Origin: Aldersonia kunmingensis
GTDB taxonomy: Bacteria > Actinomycetota > Actinomycetes > Mycobacteriales > Mycobacteriaceae
Assembly: GCF_001646865.1 (NCBI RefSeq)
Contig: NZ_LRRB01000198.1
Location: 1-56,778 of the forward strand
Reading direction: 5' to 3'
DNA length: 56,778 bases
Below, in pieces: positions 7,364-19,060 of this stretch. Every line of letters starts with the position of its first letter. Positions within the stretch are counted from its first letter, which is position 1. The position numbers were made by a program, and so were the translations under genes. Below the pieces are notes generated by a model, which had not been told where the DNA came from, did no database searches, and saw nothing but the letters and a program-made list of their open reading frames with translations.

Positions 7364-8127
7364 CCACCTTCCAATACGCGGCCGCCGACTCGTTGACCAT
7401 GTTCCGGCGCGGTATCCGGCACACGCTGCGCACCCCGGACACCATGATCGTCGCGGTCGCCCTGCCCGTGATTCTGATGCTGATGTTCGTCTACGTCTTC
7501 GGCGGCGCGATGAGCGTCGGCACCGATTACATCGACTACGTCGTGCCGGGAATCATCCTGCTGTGCGCCAGCTTCGGAGCGGCGAGCACGGCGACGAGCG
7601 TGGCAGTCGATATGACCGAGGGCATCGTGGACCGGTTCCGCACGATGGCGATCGCCCGGTCCGCGGTCCTCACCGGCCATGTCGCCGCGAGCCTGGTGCG
7701 GAACCTGGTCACCACCGGCATCGTGATCGGCGTTGCCGTGCTCATCGGTTTCGGCCCGAATGCGACCTTCGTCGAATGGCTGGCTGCGGTCGGCCTGGTG
7801 GCGTTGTTCGTGCTCGCGATCTCCTGGCTGTCGGTCGCATTGGGGCTTATCGCACGCAGCGCGGAAGCCGCGAATGGGTTCACCTTCCTTCTGCTGTTCC
7901 TGCCTTACGTGTCGAGCGCGTTCGTGCCGACCTCGTCGATGCCGTCCTGGCTGCAATGGTTCGCCGAGAACCAGCCGGTGACCCCGGTGATCGAGACCCT
8001 GCGCGGATTGCTGATGGGCACCGCAATCGGCGATAGCGCGGTGCTGGCAATCGGCTGGTGCGTGGGAATCGCCGTGTTCGGATATCTCTGGTCGGGATGG
8101 CTGTTCCGGCAGAAGACCAGTCGGTGA
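7360..8127 (+). CDS. ABC exporter permease, DrrB type
   Basis: A 255-residue ABC-2 family membrane protein with six predicted helices. It begins with a cytoplasmic segment (MFRRGIRHTLRTPDTMIVAVALPV) leading into helix 1. VDMTEGIVDRFRTMAIARSAVLTGH, the conserved coupling segment of ABC-2 permeases, lies near residue 85. Start and upstream stop overlap (ATGA at 7360-7363), so translation is coupled to the ATPase gene. Together they should form a DrrA2B2 exporter under control of the divergent TetR. Confidence 0.88.
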   Translation: MTTFQYAAADSLTMFRRGIRHTLRTPDTMIVAVALPVILMLMFVYVFGGAMSVGTDYIDYVVPGIILLCASFGAASTATSVAVDMTEGIVDRFRTMAIARSAVLTGHVAASLVRNLVTTGIVIGVAVLIGFGPNATFVEWLAAVGLVALFVLAISWLSVALGLIARSAEAANGFTFLLLFLPYVSSAFVPTSSMPSWLQWFAENQPVTPVIETLRGLLMGTAIGDSAVLAIGWCVGIAVFGYLWSGWLFRQKTSR

Positions 8128-8300
8128 CCAGCACTTTCGGAGGCAGTCGTTAGGCGCGCGAGGGAATGCGGGAAGAATCTCACAGTTTCTCGCGCATCGA
8201 ACCGACTAACCTGGTGATCGTGGATTCGGCAGCAAGCACCAGCGTCCAACGACGCCGCCCCGATCCTGCGCTCGAAATCCAAAATGACCCGCAGGAGTTG

Positions 8301-8912
8301 ATGCCCCGCAAGCGGCCCACGCAGGAACGCAGCCGGCGCAAGTTCGACGCGCTACTAGCCGCATCCCGAAAGCTGCTCGTGGAGGTCGGCTTCGAATCTT
8401 TCACCTGTGAAGAAGTAGCGGCGCGTGCGGAAGTGCCGATCGGCACGCTTTATCAGTTCTTCGCCAACAAGTACGTGATCGTGTGCGAGCTCAATCGCCA
8501 GGACCTGGTGGCGGTCTCACAGGAACTGGCCGATTTCAACGGCGAAATCCCGTCGCTCGACTGGTTGCGGTACATGAACAGCTTCGTCGACCACATGGCG
8601 GAATTGTGGACCTCGGACCCGTCGCGCCGCGAGGTGTGGCTGGCGATGCAGTCCACTCCTTCCACCCGCGCGACCGGCGCGATCCACGAGAAGGAATTCG
8701 CCGAGGTCGTCGGGCAGATGCTGCGGCCGCTCACGCCGCGCACGCCTCGGCCGCGCCGAAAGATGATGGCCGAGGTGCTGGTGCACGTCGTCTATTCGAT
8801 GCTCAATTTCTCCGTACAGGATGAGCAGTCCCATGAGGATGCGGTCGCCGAACTCAAGCGGCTGATGGTCGCCTACCTCCTGGTCGCCGAGAAGGAATCC
8901 CGCACGCGCTGA
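8301..8912 (+). CDS. TetR-family transcriptional regulator
   Basis: The 203-residue protein begins MPRKRPTQERSRRKFDALL. Its HTH is SFTCEEVAARAEVPIGTLYQFFANK (about 30-54), and its C-terminal domain is a helical ligand domain. The ATG at 8301 is chosen over the distant upstream start because GCAGGAG lies 4 bp before it. The gene follows the exporter on the same strand and converges on acpS-fas. It does not resemble FasR of mycobacteria in the parts I can compare from memory, so regulation of fatty acid synthesis is only a possibility from position. Confidence 0.82.
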   Translation: MPRKRPTQERSRRKFDALLAASRKLLVEVGFESFTCEEVAARAEVPIGTLYQFFANKYVIVCELNRQDLVAVSQELADFNGEIPSLDWLRYMNSFVDHMAELWTSDPSRREVWLAMQSTPSTRATGAIHEKEFAEVVGQMLRPLTPRTPRPRRKMMAEVLVHVVYSMLNFSVQDEQSHEDAVAELKRLMVAYLLVAEKESRTR

Positions 8913-8953
8913 ACGTAATTCGCGAGCAGAGCACGTAACTACCGGTACCTGAC

Positions 8954-8995
8954 ACTGTGCGCTCGCCGCGGCCTTGGCCGCGACGAGCGCACAGT
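8954..8995. terminator. Strong bidirectional hairpin between tetR and acpS
   Basis: ACTGTGCGCTCG (8954-8965) pairs with CGAGCGCACAGT (8984-8995). After one mismatch an inner CGCGGCC/GGCCGCG stem continues to a TT loop, about 19 paired bases in all. It lies between two convergent genes, with GTTGTTTG on the + side. Confidence 0.7.
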
Positions 8996-9040
8996 TGTTT
9001 GTCGGTATCGCGAGGCGCGCCTGCTACGCGCGCCCGGCGA

Positions 9041-9478
9041 TCAGTCCGGCAGTTCTACGAGATCCGCCAACTCACCCGGATCTTCGAGGACGACCACGGC
9101 AGCCGCGGTGTCCCCGTCGTGGGTCAGCGAGAGGTGGACCCGGACCCGCGGCAGGAAGTCCTGCGCGAGGCCGTGCAGCTTGATCGACGGCCGGCCCCAC
9201 GCATCGTTGACGACCTCGATGAGCAGGTACGGGTTGTCACCAACCTGCGGGCGCCGGGCAAACCGGGACCCCGCCCAAGCCTTGATCACCGCCTCCTTCG
9301 CCGCCCAGCGCACCGCGTAGCTGCGCGCGGGGTCGGCGGTGCCCTTGCCTTCGCAGTAGCGCCGCTCCCCTGCCGTGAAGCTCTCCCGCAGCATGGTGGT
9401 GCCCGAGCGCTCGATCTGCTCGGCGAACTCGGACACCGTCACCAAGTCGAGCCCAATCCCGATGATGCTCACGCGCAT
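9041..9478 (-). CDS. acpS: Holo-[acyl-carrier-protein] synthase
   Basis: Transfers 4'-phosphopantetheine from CoA to the ACP domain of FAS-I. The 145-residue protein has the AcpS signatures GIGLDLVTVSEF (about 7-18; Asp10 is the Mg ligand position) and RWAAKEAVIKAW (about 57-68; the Lys-Glu of the WxxKEA motif). A C-terminal LSLTHDGDTAAAVVV strand follows. The gene starts 10 bp inside the end of fas, so it is translationally coupled to its substrate, as in mycobacteria. Confidence 0.95.
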   Translation of the reverse strand: MRVSIIGIGLDLVTVSEFAEQIERSGTTMLRESFTAGERRYCEGKGTADPARSYAVRWAAKEAVIKAWAGSRFARRPQVGDNPYLLIEVVNDAWGRPSIKLHGLAQDFLPRVRVHLSLTHDGDTAAAVVVLEDPGELADLVELPD

Positions 9479-12400
9479 CCGGGCTTTCCGCTGGTGTAGA
9501 CATCGTCGTCACCGAGGCGCGCGCCCTCACTGAGGAGCACATCCGCCTCGAGCTCGCGGATCGCCTTGTGCGCAGCGTCGTCCTCGCCGAAGCGCCGGTC
9601 CGCCGGCCGCTCGTAGAGATCCGCACCGCCACACAGCGCCTGCGCGAAGCGCTGACGTCCGTCGGCGAGTCGCTTGTTCGCCTTGGCGAGGTACTCCTCT
9701 CGGTCCGCCGCGTCGAGGGCCGCGACGAACGCCTGCGGGTGCACCACCGCGATCAGGCCGGACACGTGCCCGAAGCCGAGGCTGGTCAGCAGACCGGCCT
9801 GCAGCGGCAGACGCTCACCGAAGCGGAGCGGCTCACGCGGCCACACCAGATGCGGGAACTCCTCCATCTTCGGATCGACGCAGTCCAGGCTGCGGTTCGG
9901 AGGGATGACGCCCTGGGTGAGCACCTGGCACAGCCCGATCAGCTGGAACGCCGCGGCGCCACCCTTCGCGTGACCGGTCAGGCTCTTCTGCGACACCACG
10001 AACAGCGGGTTGCCCTCGCTGCGGCCGATCGAGTTGGCAAGCCGCGTGTGCAGCTCGGCCTCGTTCGGATCGTTTGCAGCGGTGGACGTGTCGTGCTTCG
10101 AGATGACCGCGACACCGTCGGCACTCACACCGAGTTCGGCGAGCGCCTTCGCCAGCCGCGACTTCGTTCCACCGCGACCCGCGCCGAGCGCGCCCAGACC
10201 GGGTGCCGGGATGGAGGTGTGCACGCCGTCGCCGTAGGACTGCGCGTAGGCCACCACACCGAGGACCGGCAGGCCCATCTGCTGTGCGAGGTCACCGCGG
10301 GCGAGCAGGATCGTGCCGCCGCCCATCGACTCGACAAAGCCGCCGCGTCGACGGTCGTTGGCGCGGGAGAAGCGACGGTCGTCGATTCCCTTGCCGCTCA
10401 TGGCCGCCGAGTCCGCCGTTGCCGACATATCGCCGAAGCCGATGATGCCCTCGTTGGACAGATCGTCGAAGCCGCCGGCGACCACCAGGTCGGCCTTGCC
10501 GAGCTTGATCTTGTCGACGCCTTCCTCGACCGACACCGCCGCCGTGGCGCACGCCGCGACCGGGTGCACCATCGCGCCGTAGCTGCCGACGTAGGACTGA
10601 ACGACGTGCGCCGCAACGACGTTGGGCAACGCCTCCTGCAGGATGTCGTTCGCCCGCGCCTCGCCGAGCAGGGTGTCGATGTAGAGCGACCGCATCGAGG
10701 CCATGCCGCCCATGCCGGTGCCCTGCGTGTTCGCCACCTGGCTCGGGTGCGTCCAGCGCATCAGTTCCGACGGCGTGAAGCCCGAGCTGATGAACGCGTC
10801 CACGGTGCAGACGATGTTCCACAGCGCGACCCGGTCCACCGAGCTCGCCATGTCCGCGGAGATGCCCCAGCGGGTCGGGTCGAAGCCGGTCGGGATCTGG
10901 CCGCCCACGTAGCGGGTCAGCTTCATCTTGCGCGGCACGCGAATCTCGGTGCCCGCCTTGCGAGTCACCTGCCAGTCGCCGGAATCGGCGACCGCGTTGA
11001 TGATCGTGTGCTCCGGGTCGGACGACGCGAACGCGCGTGCCTCGGCCTCGCTGGTCACCACGAAGGTGAGGTCGTCGTCGAGGAACACCGACGTCATGAG
11101 TGGCGCCGTGTTGTCCACCATCGCTCCGTCATCCGCGTAGCGGCGGATACCGCAGCGCTCGACGACCGCGTCGTGGTACATGTCGGCGACTTCCGCCTCG
11201 GGGACCAGGTCACCGGATTCGGCGTCGTACCAACCCGGCTTGGGATCGTTCTCCCACGTGACCAGGCCGGTGCTCCACGCGAGCTCCAGCACGCCGGCCG
11301 CCGAGAGCTCCTCGTCGACCTCCATCTCGAAGCGGGTACGGGCCGAGCCGTACGGGCCGAGCTCGCCCGCGCCGACGATGACCACGAGGTCCGCCGGATC
11401 GACGTCGAGTTCCGCCCAAGCGAGCTCGGCCACAGCCGCGACCTGAGTCGGCGGCGCCGGCAGCGCGAGAATCGTTCCCGCGGTATCGGTTTCCGCCTCG
11501 TCCTCGGCCTCATCGGTGTCGTCCTCGGCCGCAGCCTGCGCCTGCTTGGCCAGTGCCGGCAGGTCGAGATCCGCAGTGGCGAGCCCGCCGGTGAGATCGG
11601 CCTCGACCGGCTTGGTGGCAGCCTGCTCGCGAGCCTCGGCCGTTGACAGCTTCAGCAGCTCGGTCGCCATGTCCTGGGTGGACCAGGTGGTGACACCGGC
11701 AGCCTCGACCGCATCGACCAGCGGATCGTTGTGACCCATCAGCCCGGTGCCGCGCACCCAGCCGATCAGCGCGTGTGCCAGCGTGACGCCATCGGCCCAC
11801 GAGCGCTCGGCGCTCCAGCGCGCAACCAGTGCATCCAGTGCGGCCTTCGACTCGCCGTAGGCACCGTCGCCACCGAACATGCCGCGGTTCGGGGAACCGG
11901 GCAGCACGACGTGCAGACGCGCATCGACATCGTGGTCGCGACCGATGCTCGACAGGCCGCCGATCAGTCGCTCGACCGACCACAGCAGCACGCGCATTTC
12001 CCATCTCGGCGCGGGCACCCGCGTCGGACAGATCGCCGGCCACTCGCGGAGCCGCGAACGGGAACAGCAGGGTCGGCGTCATCGCGCCCTTGACGACCGT
12101 CTTGGCGCCACCGGCCGAGTCGACCTGCTCGTTGCCGATCCACTCGATCAGTGCGTCGACGTCGGTGTAGGACGCCATGTTCGCCGGGACCACCCACAGG
12201 GCGGCGCCGTTCTGCGCGGAATCGCTGAACAGCTTGCGGTAGAAGCCGAGTCGCTCGGAGTCCAGGCGCGAGGTGGTCACCACGACAGTGGCGCCGCCGC
12301 CCAGCAGCTGGCCGGTGATCGACGCCGCGATCGAGCCCTTGCTCGCGCCGGTGACGACTGCGATCTCGTCTGCCCAGACGCCCTTCGCGGTGGCCTGGTT

Positions 12401-15400
12401 GGCAGCCTGCTCGATCTGCTCGTAGGTAGCGGCCAGCACGGACCGACCCGCGGTGCGGGCCTTGGCGCGCCACCACGCAGCCTGCGTGGCAACCGCGGCT
12501 CCGGCGCCGATGAAGCTATCGACGGCCACCGACTCCGCGCCGTCCTCCGCGATCCACAGCCGCGCGAGATCCTCACGCGCAGTGGCCCAACGGTCGTCGA
12601 TCAGTACTGCCCTGCGGGCATCGAACGCCGGGGCAACAAGTCGCGGCCAGTCCGAACCGAGTTCGGCCGAAACCAGTTCCACGAGCTCGGTGTCGGTCGA
12701 CGCCTCGGGCGCCGAGACCTTCTCGTCGAGGCCGAGCTGCTCGAGCACGAGTCGCGCGGCGGAGGCGAGCACGCCGTCCTTGCCGGTGATGTGCTCGGTG
12801 AACTCGCCGAGTGCGGCCGCGTCAACGGTGCCACCACCGGCACCGCCACCCGCCGACGGCAGGGAAACCGCGATACCGCGGCGACCCGCCACCGCAGCGA
12901 CTGCGGCATCGACAGCGGCATCGACGGACGCGCCGTCGGTGAGCGCGCCGGCCACCAGACCGCCGAGGTCACCGCCGCGGACGCTGGCCCCATCGCGGGT
13001 GCCGAGGGCAACCTCGGCCATGACGTGGCTGGCCCAGCCGTCGCCGAGCTCCCAGACCTTCTTGACGCGGTCGGTCAGCGCCGCCGGGCGCTTGCCGGAC
13101 GGGCCGAGCACCTTGCGCAGGTGGTCACCCATCGAGTCGGAGAGCACCGAGCCGAACGGCTTGTAGGTACGGGCGAGCTTGTCGACCGTGCCGGCCAGCG
13201 CCACCATGTCGGCGTCCGCCGCACCGTCGATCGCGCCGAGCGAGAGCTCGGAGCCGAGGTCGACGAGCAGCTGGTTACGCCGCGAGGAAACGCCGTCGCA
13301 CAGCGCCTCGATGGTGTCCACGGGACCGATCTGGTCGAGTCGCAGCTTGGTCCACAGCGCGATCAGCACCTTGGTGGCATCCGAAGCGCTGAAGGCGATG
13401 TCGTCCGGACGCGGTCCACCGGACGGTGCGGCCGGCGCGGGGGCCGGTGCAGCCGGAGCGGCGGGCGCAGCCTCGGCCGCGGGGGCGGCAGGCTCCGGAG
13501 TGACCTCTTCCTCGACCGGCTCCGGGTCGACGTCGGTGGCGAACACGACCGCACGCTCGCGCTCGATGTTGGCAACCTCCACCGGGCCACCGATGCGGCC
13601 GGGAAGCTTCAGCGTGTTGGACGCCAGGTTCGCAACCGTCGGGGTCGCGGCCAGGCCGATCTCCACGAACCGCTCAACGCCGAGGCCGCCGTGCAGCTCG
13701 TCGGTGAACAGCAGGTCCTGGGTCTCGATCCAGCGCACCGGGCTGGCGAACTGCCATGCCAGCAGCTCGATGAGCACGACGCGGCACAGCTCGCCCGGAC
13801 GTGCGGCCCAGCTGTCGAAGTCGGCCAGCACCTCGGCCAACGGGTCCGACGGCACCAGTTCCGCGATCTCGGCGATGAAGTCGCGCTCGAGCGAGAACGG
13901 CTTCGGCACCAGGTTCGGGATGTAGCGGCCGGTCAGGATTTCCGGGTGCAGGTCGGCAGGCAGCAGGTCCTGCAGCTTGTGCCGGAAGTCGGGGACACCA
14001 TCGCGCAGCACCGAGGAGTGGAAAGGCACGTCGATGCCGGGCACCAGGATGTACGCGCGCTTACCGCCGAATTCGGCGACACGGCGGTCGATTTCGGTCT
14101 CGAGCGCCTCGAGTCCGGCGACCGTGCCGGCGATCGCGTACTGCGAGCCGCGCAGGTTCAGGTTGACGACCTGCAGGAATTCACCGTTCTGCTCACCGAT
14201 CGAGGCGACGAAGGACTCGACGTCCTCATCGTTCAGCCCGAACTGCGACGGCCGGATGGCGGCCATGCGGTAGTTCGAGCGGCCGTCGGCATCGCGCGGC
14301 ACCAGCTCGTGCATGGCAGTACCGCGCTGGAACACGACCTCGAGCACCGCCTCGAGCGGCAGCACCTGGGCTACCGCGCAGAGCGCGTTGTACTCACCGA
14401 CGGAGTGGCCGGCCAGGATCGCGTCCTCGATGAAGGCGCCGGACTCACGCAGCTCCTCCACCTGAGCCGCGCCGAGCACGGCCATCGCGACCTGGGTGAA
14501 CTGCGTCAGGTGCAGCACGCCATCCGGGTGCTTGTGCTCGACACCCCGGGCCTTGAGGTAGGTCGGGTTGTCACGCACCACAGCGAGGATCGAGAAGCCG
14601 AGGGCATTGCGGGTGTGCTTGTCGGCGCGGTCCCAAATCTCCTTGGCGGCCTTCGAGCGGGTCCGGGCGTCGAGGCCCATGCCCTTGGCCTGGATGCCCT
14701 GACCGGGGAAGGCGTAGACGGTCTTCGGCGGCGCGGTGCGGCCGGTCGCGACCATCACCAGGTCACCACCGACGCGGCAGGCGACCTCGACGATCTCGGC
14801 GCCGGCATCGATCGCGACCCGGTTGACCTGGACGTCGATCTTGGCGCCCGGGCGGACCATGCCGAGGAAGCGCGCGGTCCACGCGGTCAGCTTGCGGGCC
14901 GCGATGTTCGACTCGGGGTCGATCGCGGAAACCGCATGCTGGGCCGCGGCCGAGAGCCACATGCCGTGCACGATCGGGGTGCCCAGGCCGGCGAGCAACG
15001 CTGCGCCGTTCGAGGTGTGGATCGGGTTGTGGTCGCCGGAAACCTGGGCGAACGCACCCATGTTGGTCGGCGCGGTGATGGTGACGTCACGACGGCGACG
15101 ACGCGAGGTGTCCACCGCGGACTCCGCGGCACCGCTGGCGCGCGGCGGGTCGGTGAGCTCACCGGCACCGGTGCGGCCGCGGATCGCGAACCGCTCGACC
15201 AGCGTTGCCAGCGGCAAGGACTCCAGGCCCTGATCGCGCATCACGCCGATGGTCACGTGCACCTCGACGACGCGACCGAGGTCGGTGTCGAGAACCGACG
15301 TCGACTCTGCCTTGACGGTCAGGATGCTGGTCTCGCTGGGCAGCGTGCGCTCGAGGTTCACCTGGTGATCGAGGTGGACCAGGTCGAGCATGCCCTCGAT

Positions 15401-18400
15401 GACGCTCAGTGCATCGGCGGTCTTGGTCGCGCCAAGAGCCGCGAACACGGCCGGCCAGCAGGCGCCGACGAGCACATCGGGCACGGAATTGCCGACCGCA
15501 CTGAGGGATTCGGGCATACCCGCGGCCGTGACGCCGGCGTGGTCGGCGACCAGGTCCGGGGTCCAGGCCAGGTTGACCCAGGCAGCACCGTTCTTGACCT
15601 CGGGCAGTTCCTGCCCGGCGGCGACGGCGAGCAGCGCCGACATCGAAGCCTCGGCGTCCTCGGCGGTCACGACCGGCGCACCGCCGGTGTGGGTCGAGGC
15701 CGGCACGGTGATGCGGATGCGCACGACGTTGTCGGCGAGGAGTGGAACGACGAGCTCAACATGCTCGGCGTCGATCTCGGAGAGCGTCGCGCCGGAGGCG
15801 GGGTGAACCGCGTTGCGGCCGTCCACAATCCACTCGGCGGTGTCGCCGAGGCGGCTGGCCGGGTTCTTGGTGATTCGACCGGCCCAGGTGACGTCGGGCG
15901 CGCCGAGCACGATGTCGACCGGTCCCGCCGCGAGACCTGCCTGGCGGCGGCTGACGATGGCGACCGGGCTGTCACCGCCCGCGACGAGCGCGTCGGCGGC
16001 GGCCTTCTCGAAGCGGTCGAGCAGCTCGCCGACCGGCTCGTTCAGCTTGGTGATACCGGCGACCGCGACGGTGCCGGGGATGACGCAGACCTGATCCGCC
16101 GAGTAGCGCGGATCGTGCGCCTGCCACAGCGAGTCGGAACGCCACCAGCGACGGACGTCGCCGTCGACGACGGGCACGAAGTTCACCGGCTTGCCGGGCG
16201 TCTTGCAGAGCCCGACGAAGAACGGGACGTCGGCCGGGTGCAGCACCGCGGTGTCGGCGTCGGGGTAGGCGGCACGCAGGGCGGCGATCGCCTCGACGGG
16301 CCGCTCGATGAGCGACTTGTCCTCGAACAGCGTCGCGATCGGGCCGCGGTCGGCCGGGTGCAGGCGAGCCTCGGCACGCTGCAGCATCTCGGCGAACCGG
16401 TCGCTCCAGGTGATATCGAGCCACAGCGAACGGGTGGCGTCGGAGATCGCGGCACCCACATCTGAACCGGTGTCGAACTCGGCGAGCGCGTCCGGGCCGA
16501 TGGCCAGCTCGATGTAGCGGTCGAGCCACTGGCCGTAGGTCATCGTCGAGACATCGCCGAAGTACGGCTTCGCGGTGCCGTTGAGCGCGGCGATGATCTC
16601 GTCGCGACGCTCGGCGACGGCGTCGGCGTCACCGGCGACCTCGTCGAGCAGACGGCCGGTGCGGGACGCGGCGTTGTCGATCTCGTGGATGTCGGCACCG
16701 AGCTGGCTGCGGCCGGAAGCCATGCCGCCAACCGCGGTTCCGGCGCCGACCCAGTCGGGGGTGCCGGGGGTGTCGACGAGCAGCTGCTTGACCTCGGGAG
16801 CGGTGGTCGCCTCGAGGGTGGCCATCGCCGCAGTGCCGACGAGGATGCCGTCGAGCGGCATCTTCGGGAAGCCGTACTGGGTCGACCACTCGCCGGTCAG
16901 GTACTCGGACGCGCGCTCGGGGGTACCGATGCCGCCGCCGACGCAGATCACGATGTTCGAGCGGTTGCGCAGCTCGCCGTAGGTATCGAGCAGGAGGTCG
17001 TCGAGGTCTTCCCACGAGTGGTGACCACCGGCGCGACCGCCCTCGATGTGCATGATCACCGGGTAATCCGGCACCTCGTTCGCGATCCGGATGACGGACC
17101 GGATCTGCGCGACGGTGCCCGGCTTGAAGGCGACGTGACTGATGCCGACCTCGTTGAGCTCCTCGATCAGCGCGACGGCCTCTTCGAGCTCGGGGATGCC
17201 GGCGGTGACGATGACACCGTCGAACGGTGCACCCGCGGAGCGGGCACGCTGCACGAGGCGCTTACCGCCCAGCTGCAGCTTCCACAGGTAGGGATCGAGG
17301 AACAGCGAGTTGAACTGCACCTCGCGGCCCGGCTCGAGCAGCGTGCGCAGCTCGGCAACGCGGTCGGCGAAGATCTGCTCGGTGACCTGACCTCCACCGG
17401 CGAGCTCGGCCCAGTGGCCGGCATTCGCGGCGGCGGCAACGATCTTGGCGTCGACCGTGGTCGGGGTCATACCCGCGAGGAGGATCGGCGAACGGCCGGT
17501 GAGGCGCGTGAAGGAGGTCTCGACGACGACGCGGCCGTCGGGCAGCGTGACCGGCTTCGGGGCGAAGCTGGACCAGGCTGCGGCGATCTCCGGGGTCGCG
17601 CCCGGGGTCAGCAGGTGACGCTGTCCGTCACGGGTAGCGGCGGCGATGATGCCCGAGCCGGTGCCCCGCAGCGTCGAGGAGCTCATCCGGGTCAGCAGGT
17701 CGCCGGGGCCGAGGTCGAGCAGCCAGTTCGCACCGGCCGCAACCGAGTCCTCGACGGCGTCGACCCAGTCGACGGGATCGACGAGCACGCCGGCCGCGAG
17801 CTCGCGGGCGAGCTCAGCGTCGAGGCCGCACAGGCCTGCCCAGTCGGCGACGAGATCAATGGTCTCGCCGAGAGCCGGGTGATGGAAGCCGATTTCGACG
17901 GCGAGCGGCTCGAAGACCGGTGAGAACACCGCGCCGCCGCGCTTCTTGGCATCGCGGTCGTGGGTCTGCTCAGCAGTGATCTGCTCGCAGTACTCCTTGA
18001 CGCGGTCGATCGAGGCGGGGGCGCCGGAGATGACGAAACGACGACGACCGTTGCGGATCGAGAGGTACGGCGCGATCGAGGAATCGGTGTTCGCTGCGAC
18101 GGCCGCGATGGCCGCCTCGAGCTGCGCGCGGTCGGCGTTGGAAACGGCAACCATCGGCGCCCGGTCACCAACGGCAATCAGGCCGCGACGACGGCCGACG
18201 AGAGAGGCGGCCGCGCCGATCAGCTGAGCAACTGCGAGGAGTTCGGCGTCGGCGTTGCCACCACGCGCGACGGCCGCGACTCCGATGAGGCCCTGAGAGT
18301 GTCCGATCACCGAGACCGGCGCGTTCACCGCGGGATCGAGGCCCTGCAGCTTGAGCGCGCGCAGCGCGGCGAGCTGGGTGAGGAAAACGCCGGGCAGCGA

Positions 18401-18793
18401 GACCGCGGCGGAGCGCAGGGTCGCCTCCGACGGCGCAGCGCTGGTTTCGCCGCTCTCCTCGTCGACGATGTCTTCTTCGAGCATCCAGGCGATCGGGTCG
18501 AAGCCGACCGGGCGGACGACGAGCAGCTTGCCGGCCAGCGGCGAGAGAATCGCGGTGGCCTCATTGACGAGTGCGGTGAGCTCCGGCTCGAGAGCGCTGT
18601 CACGACTGATCTCTTCGAGGGCGCCGAGCCAGGACGCGCCCTGTCCACCGAAGGCGAGCGCGTACGGCTCACCTGCAAGGAAACGATCGAGCAGCGGAGT
18701 GCGGTCGAGTGCGGATGATCCGTTCGCGCGCGAGCCTGTGGCCGAGTAAGCGTCGCGTCCGCGGCCGGAGGCTGCGCTTTCATGGATGGTCAC
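9469..18793 (-). CDS. fas: Type I fatty acid synthase, interrupted by a one-base frameshift
   Basis: The multifunctional FAS-I makes C16-C26 acyl-CoAs, including precursors for mycolic acids. Domain landmarks by approximate residue are: acetyltransferase GHSQG (163), enoyl reductase LAGMTPTTVDAK (440), MaoC-like dehydratase GDHNPIH (1254), malonyl/palmitoyl transferase GHSVGEY (1463), ACP VDLGSELSLG (1846), ketoreductase VTGASKGS (2149), ketosynthase AACATAA (2748) and SLTGHAKGG. The GTG at 18793 gives MTIHE, matching the mycobacterial start, with GAGAGGAC upstream. The frame breaks at 11997-12002: minus-strand GAGATGGGAAATGCG has one G too many. Removing it restores E-M-E-M-R-V-L-L-W and a total of 3107 residues, consistent with the family's roughly 3070. 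It is either a sequencing error or an inactivating mutation. Confidence 0.93.
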
Positions 18794-18815
18794 GGGTGTT
18801 TGTCCTCTCATGAGC

Positions 18816-18865
18816 GCCCAAGTACGCAAAAAGCGACGCCGTTTGCGGGCGTCGCGCACTTGGGC
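18816..18865 (-). promoter_or_regulatory. Terminator-like nested hairpin in the fas leader
   Basis: On the minus strand, GCGACGCC (18855-18848) pairs with GGCGTCGC (18840-18833) and is followed at once by TTTTT, the form of an intrinsic terminator. An outer stem GCCCAAGT (18865-18858) with ACTTGGGC (18823-18816) encloses it. The structure ends a few bases before the fas ribosome site (18802-18809). Position and form suggest transcription attenuation or control of ribosome access. Confidence 0.5.
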
Positions 18866-18918
18866 ACGGTGTGGCTTCGGGCTCTCCTCGTCGAGTGATC
18901 CCAGGGTGGCACAGAATC

Positions 18919-18937
18919 ATGAGGAAAGCCTCACGTT
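18919..18937 (-). promoter_or_regulatory. Candidate fas operator, repeat 1
   Basis: ATGAGGAAAGCCTCACGTT contains the dyad TGAGG-AAAG-CCTCA. This copy also forms GAGGAAA-N8-TTTCCTC (18921-18942). An identical 19-mer lies at 19061-19079; both are upstream of fas. It is a candidate regulator site, possibly for a FasR-type activator. Confidence 0.55.
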
Positions 18938-19060
18938 TCCTCTGCGAACGACCTCTGGGAGGGCCGATTTCCGGTGCGGACGTACCAGAAAGGGGCTCCG
19001 GAACCGGCGCTCCCAGCGCCTTTCCTGCTGGCTGGAGTGCATACGTGGACGTCATAGAAT

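Noticed and set aside
11997-12003. G GGA AAT at the fas frameshift resembles a -1 programmed-frameshift slippery heptamer.
   Set aside because: A -1 slip would enter the third frame. The downstream FAS-I frame needs a +1 shift (skipping one base), so the heptamer cannot restore it.
11879-16465. Very long open frame on the + strand opposite fas.
   Set aside because: It is the antisense shadow of a high-GC gene. Its translation is low-complexity Arg/Asp/Gly/His-rich with no domain, while the minus strand encodes clear FAS-I.
18794-18859. N-terminal extension of FAS-I (VRDARKRRRFLRTWALMRGQTP) as the real start.
   Set aside because: It would run through the leader hairpin, lacks a ribosome site, and mycobacterial FAS-I begins at the MTIHE found at 18793.
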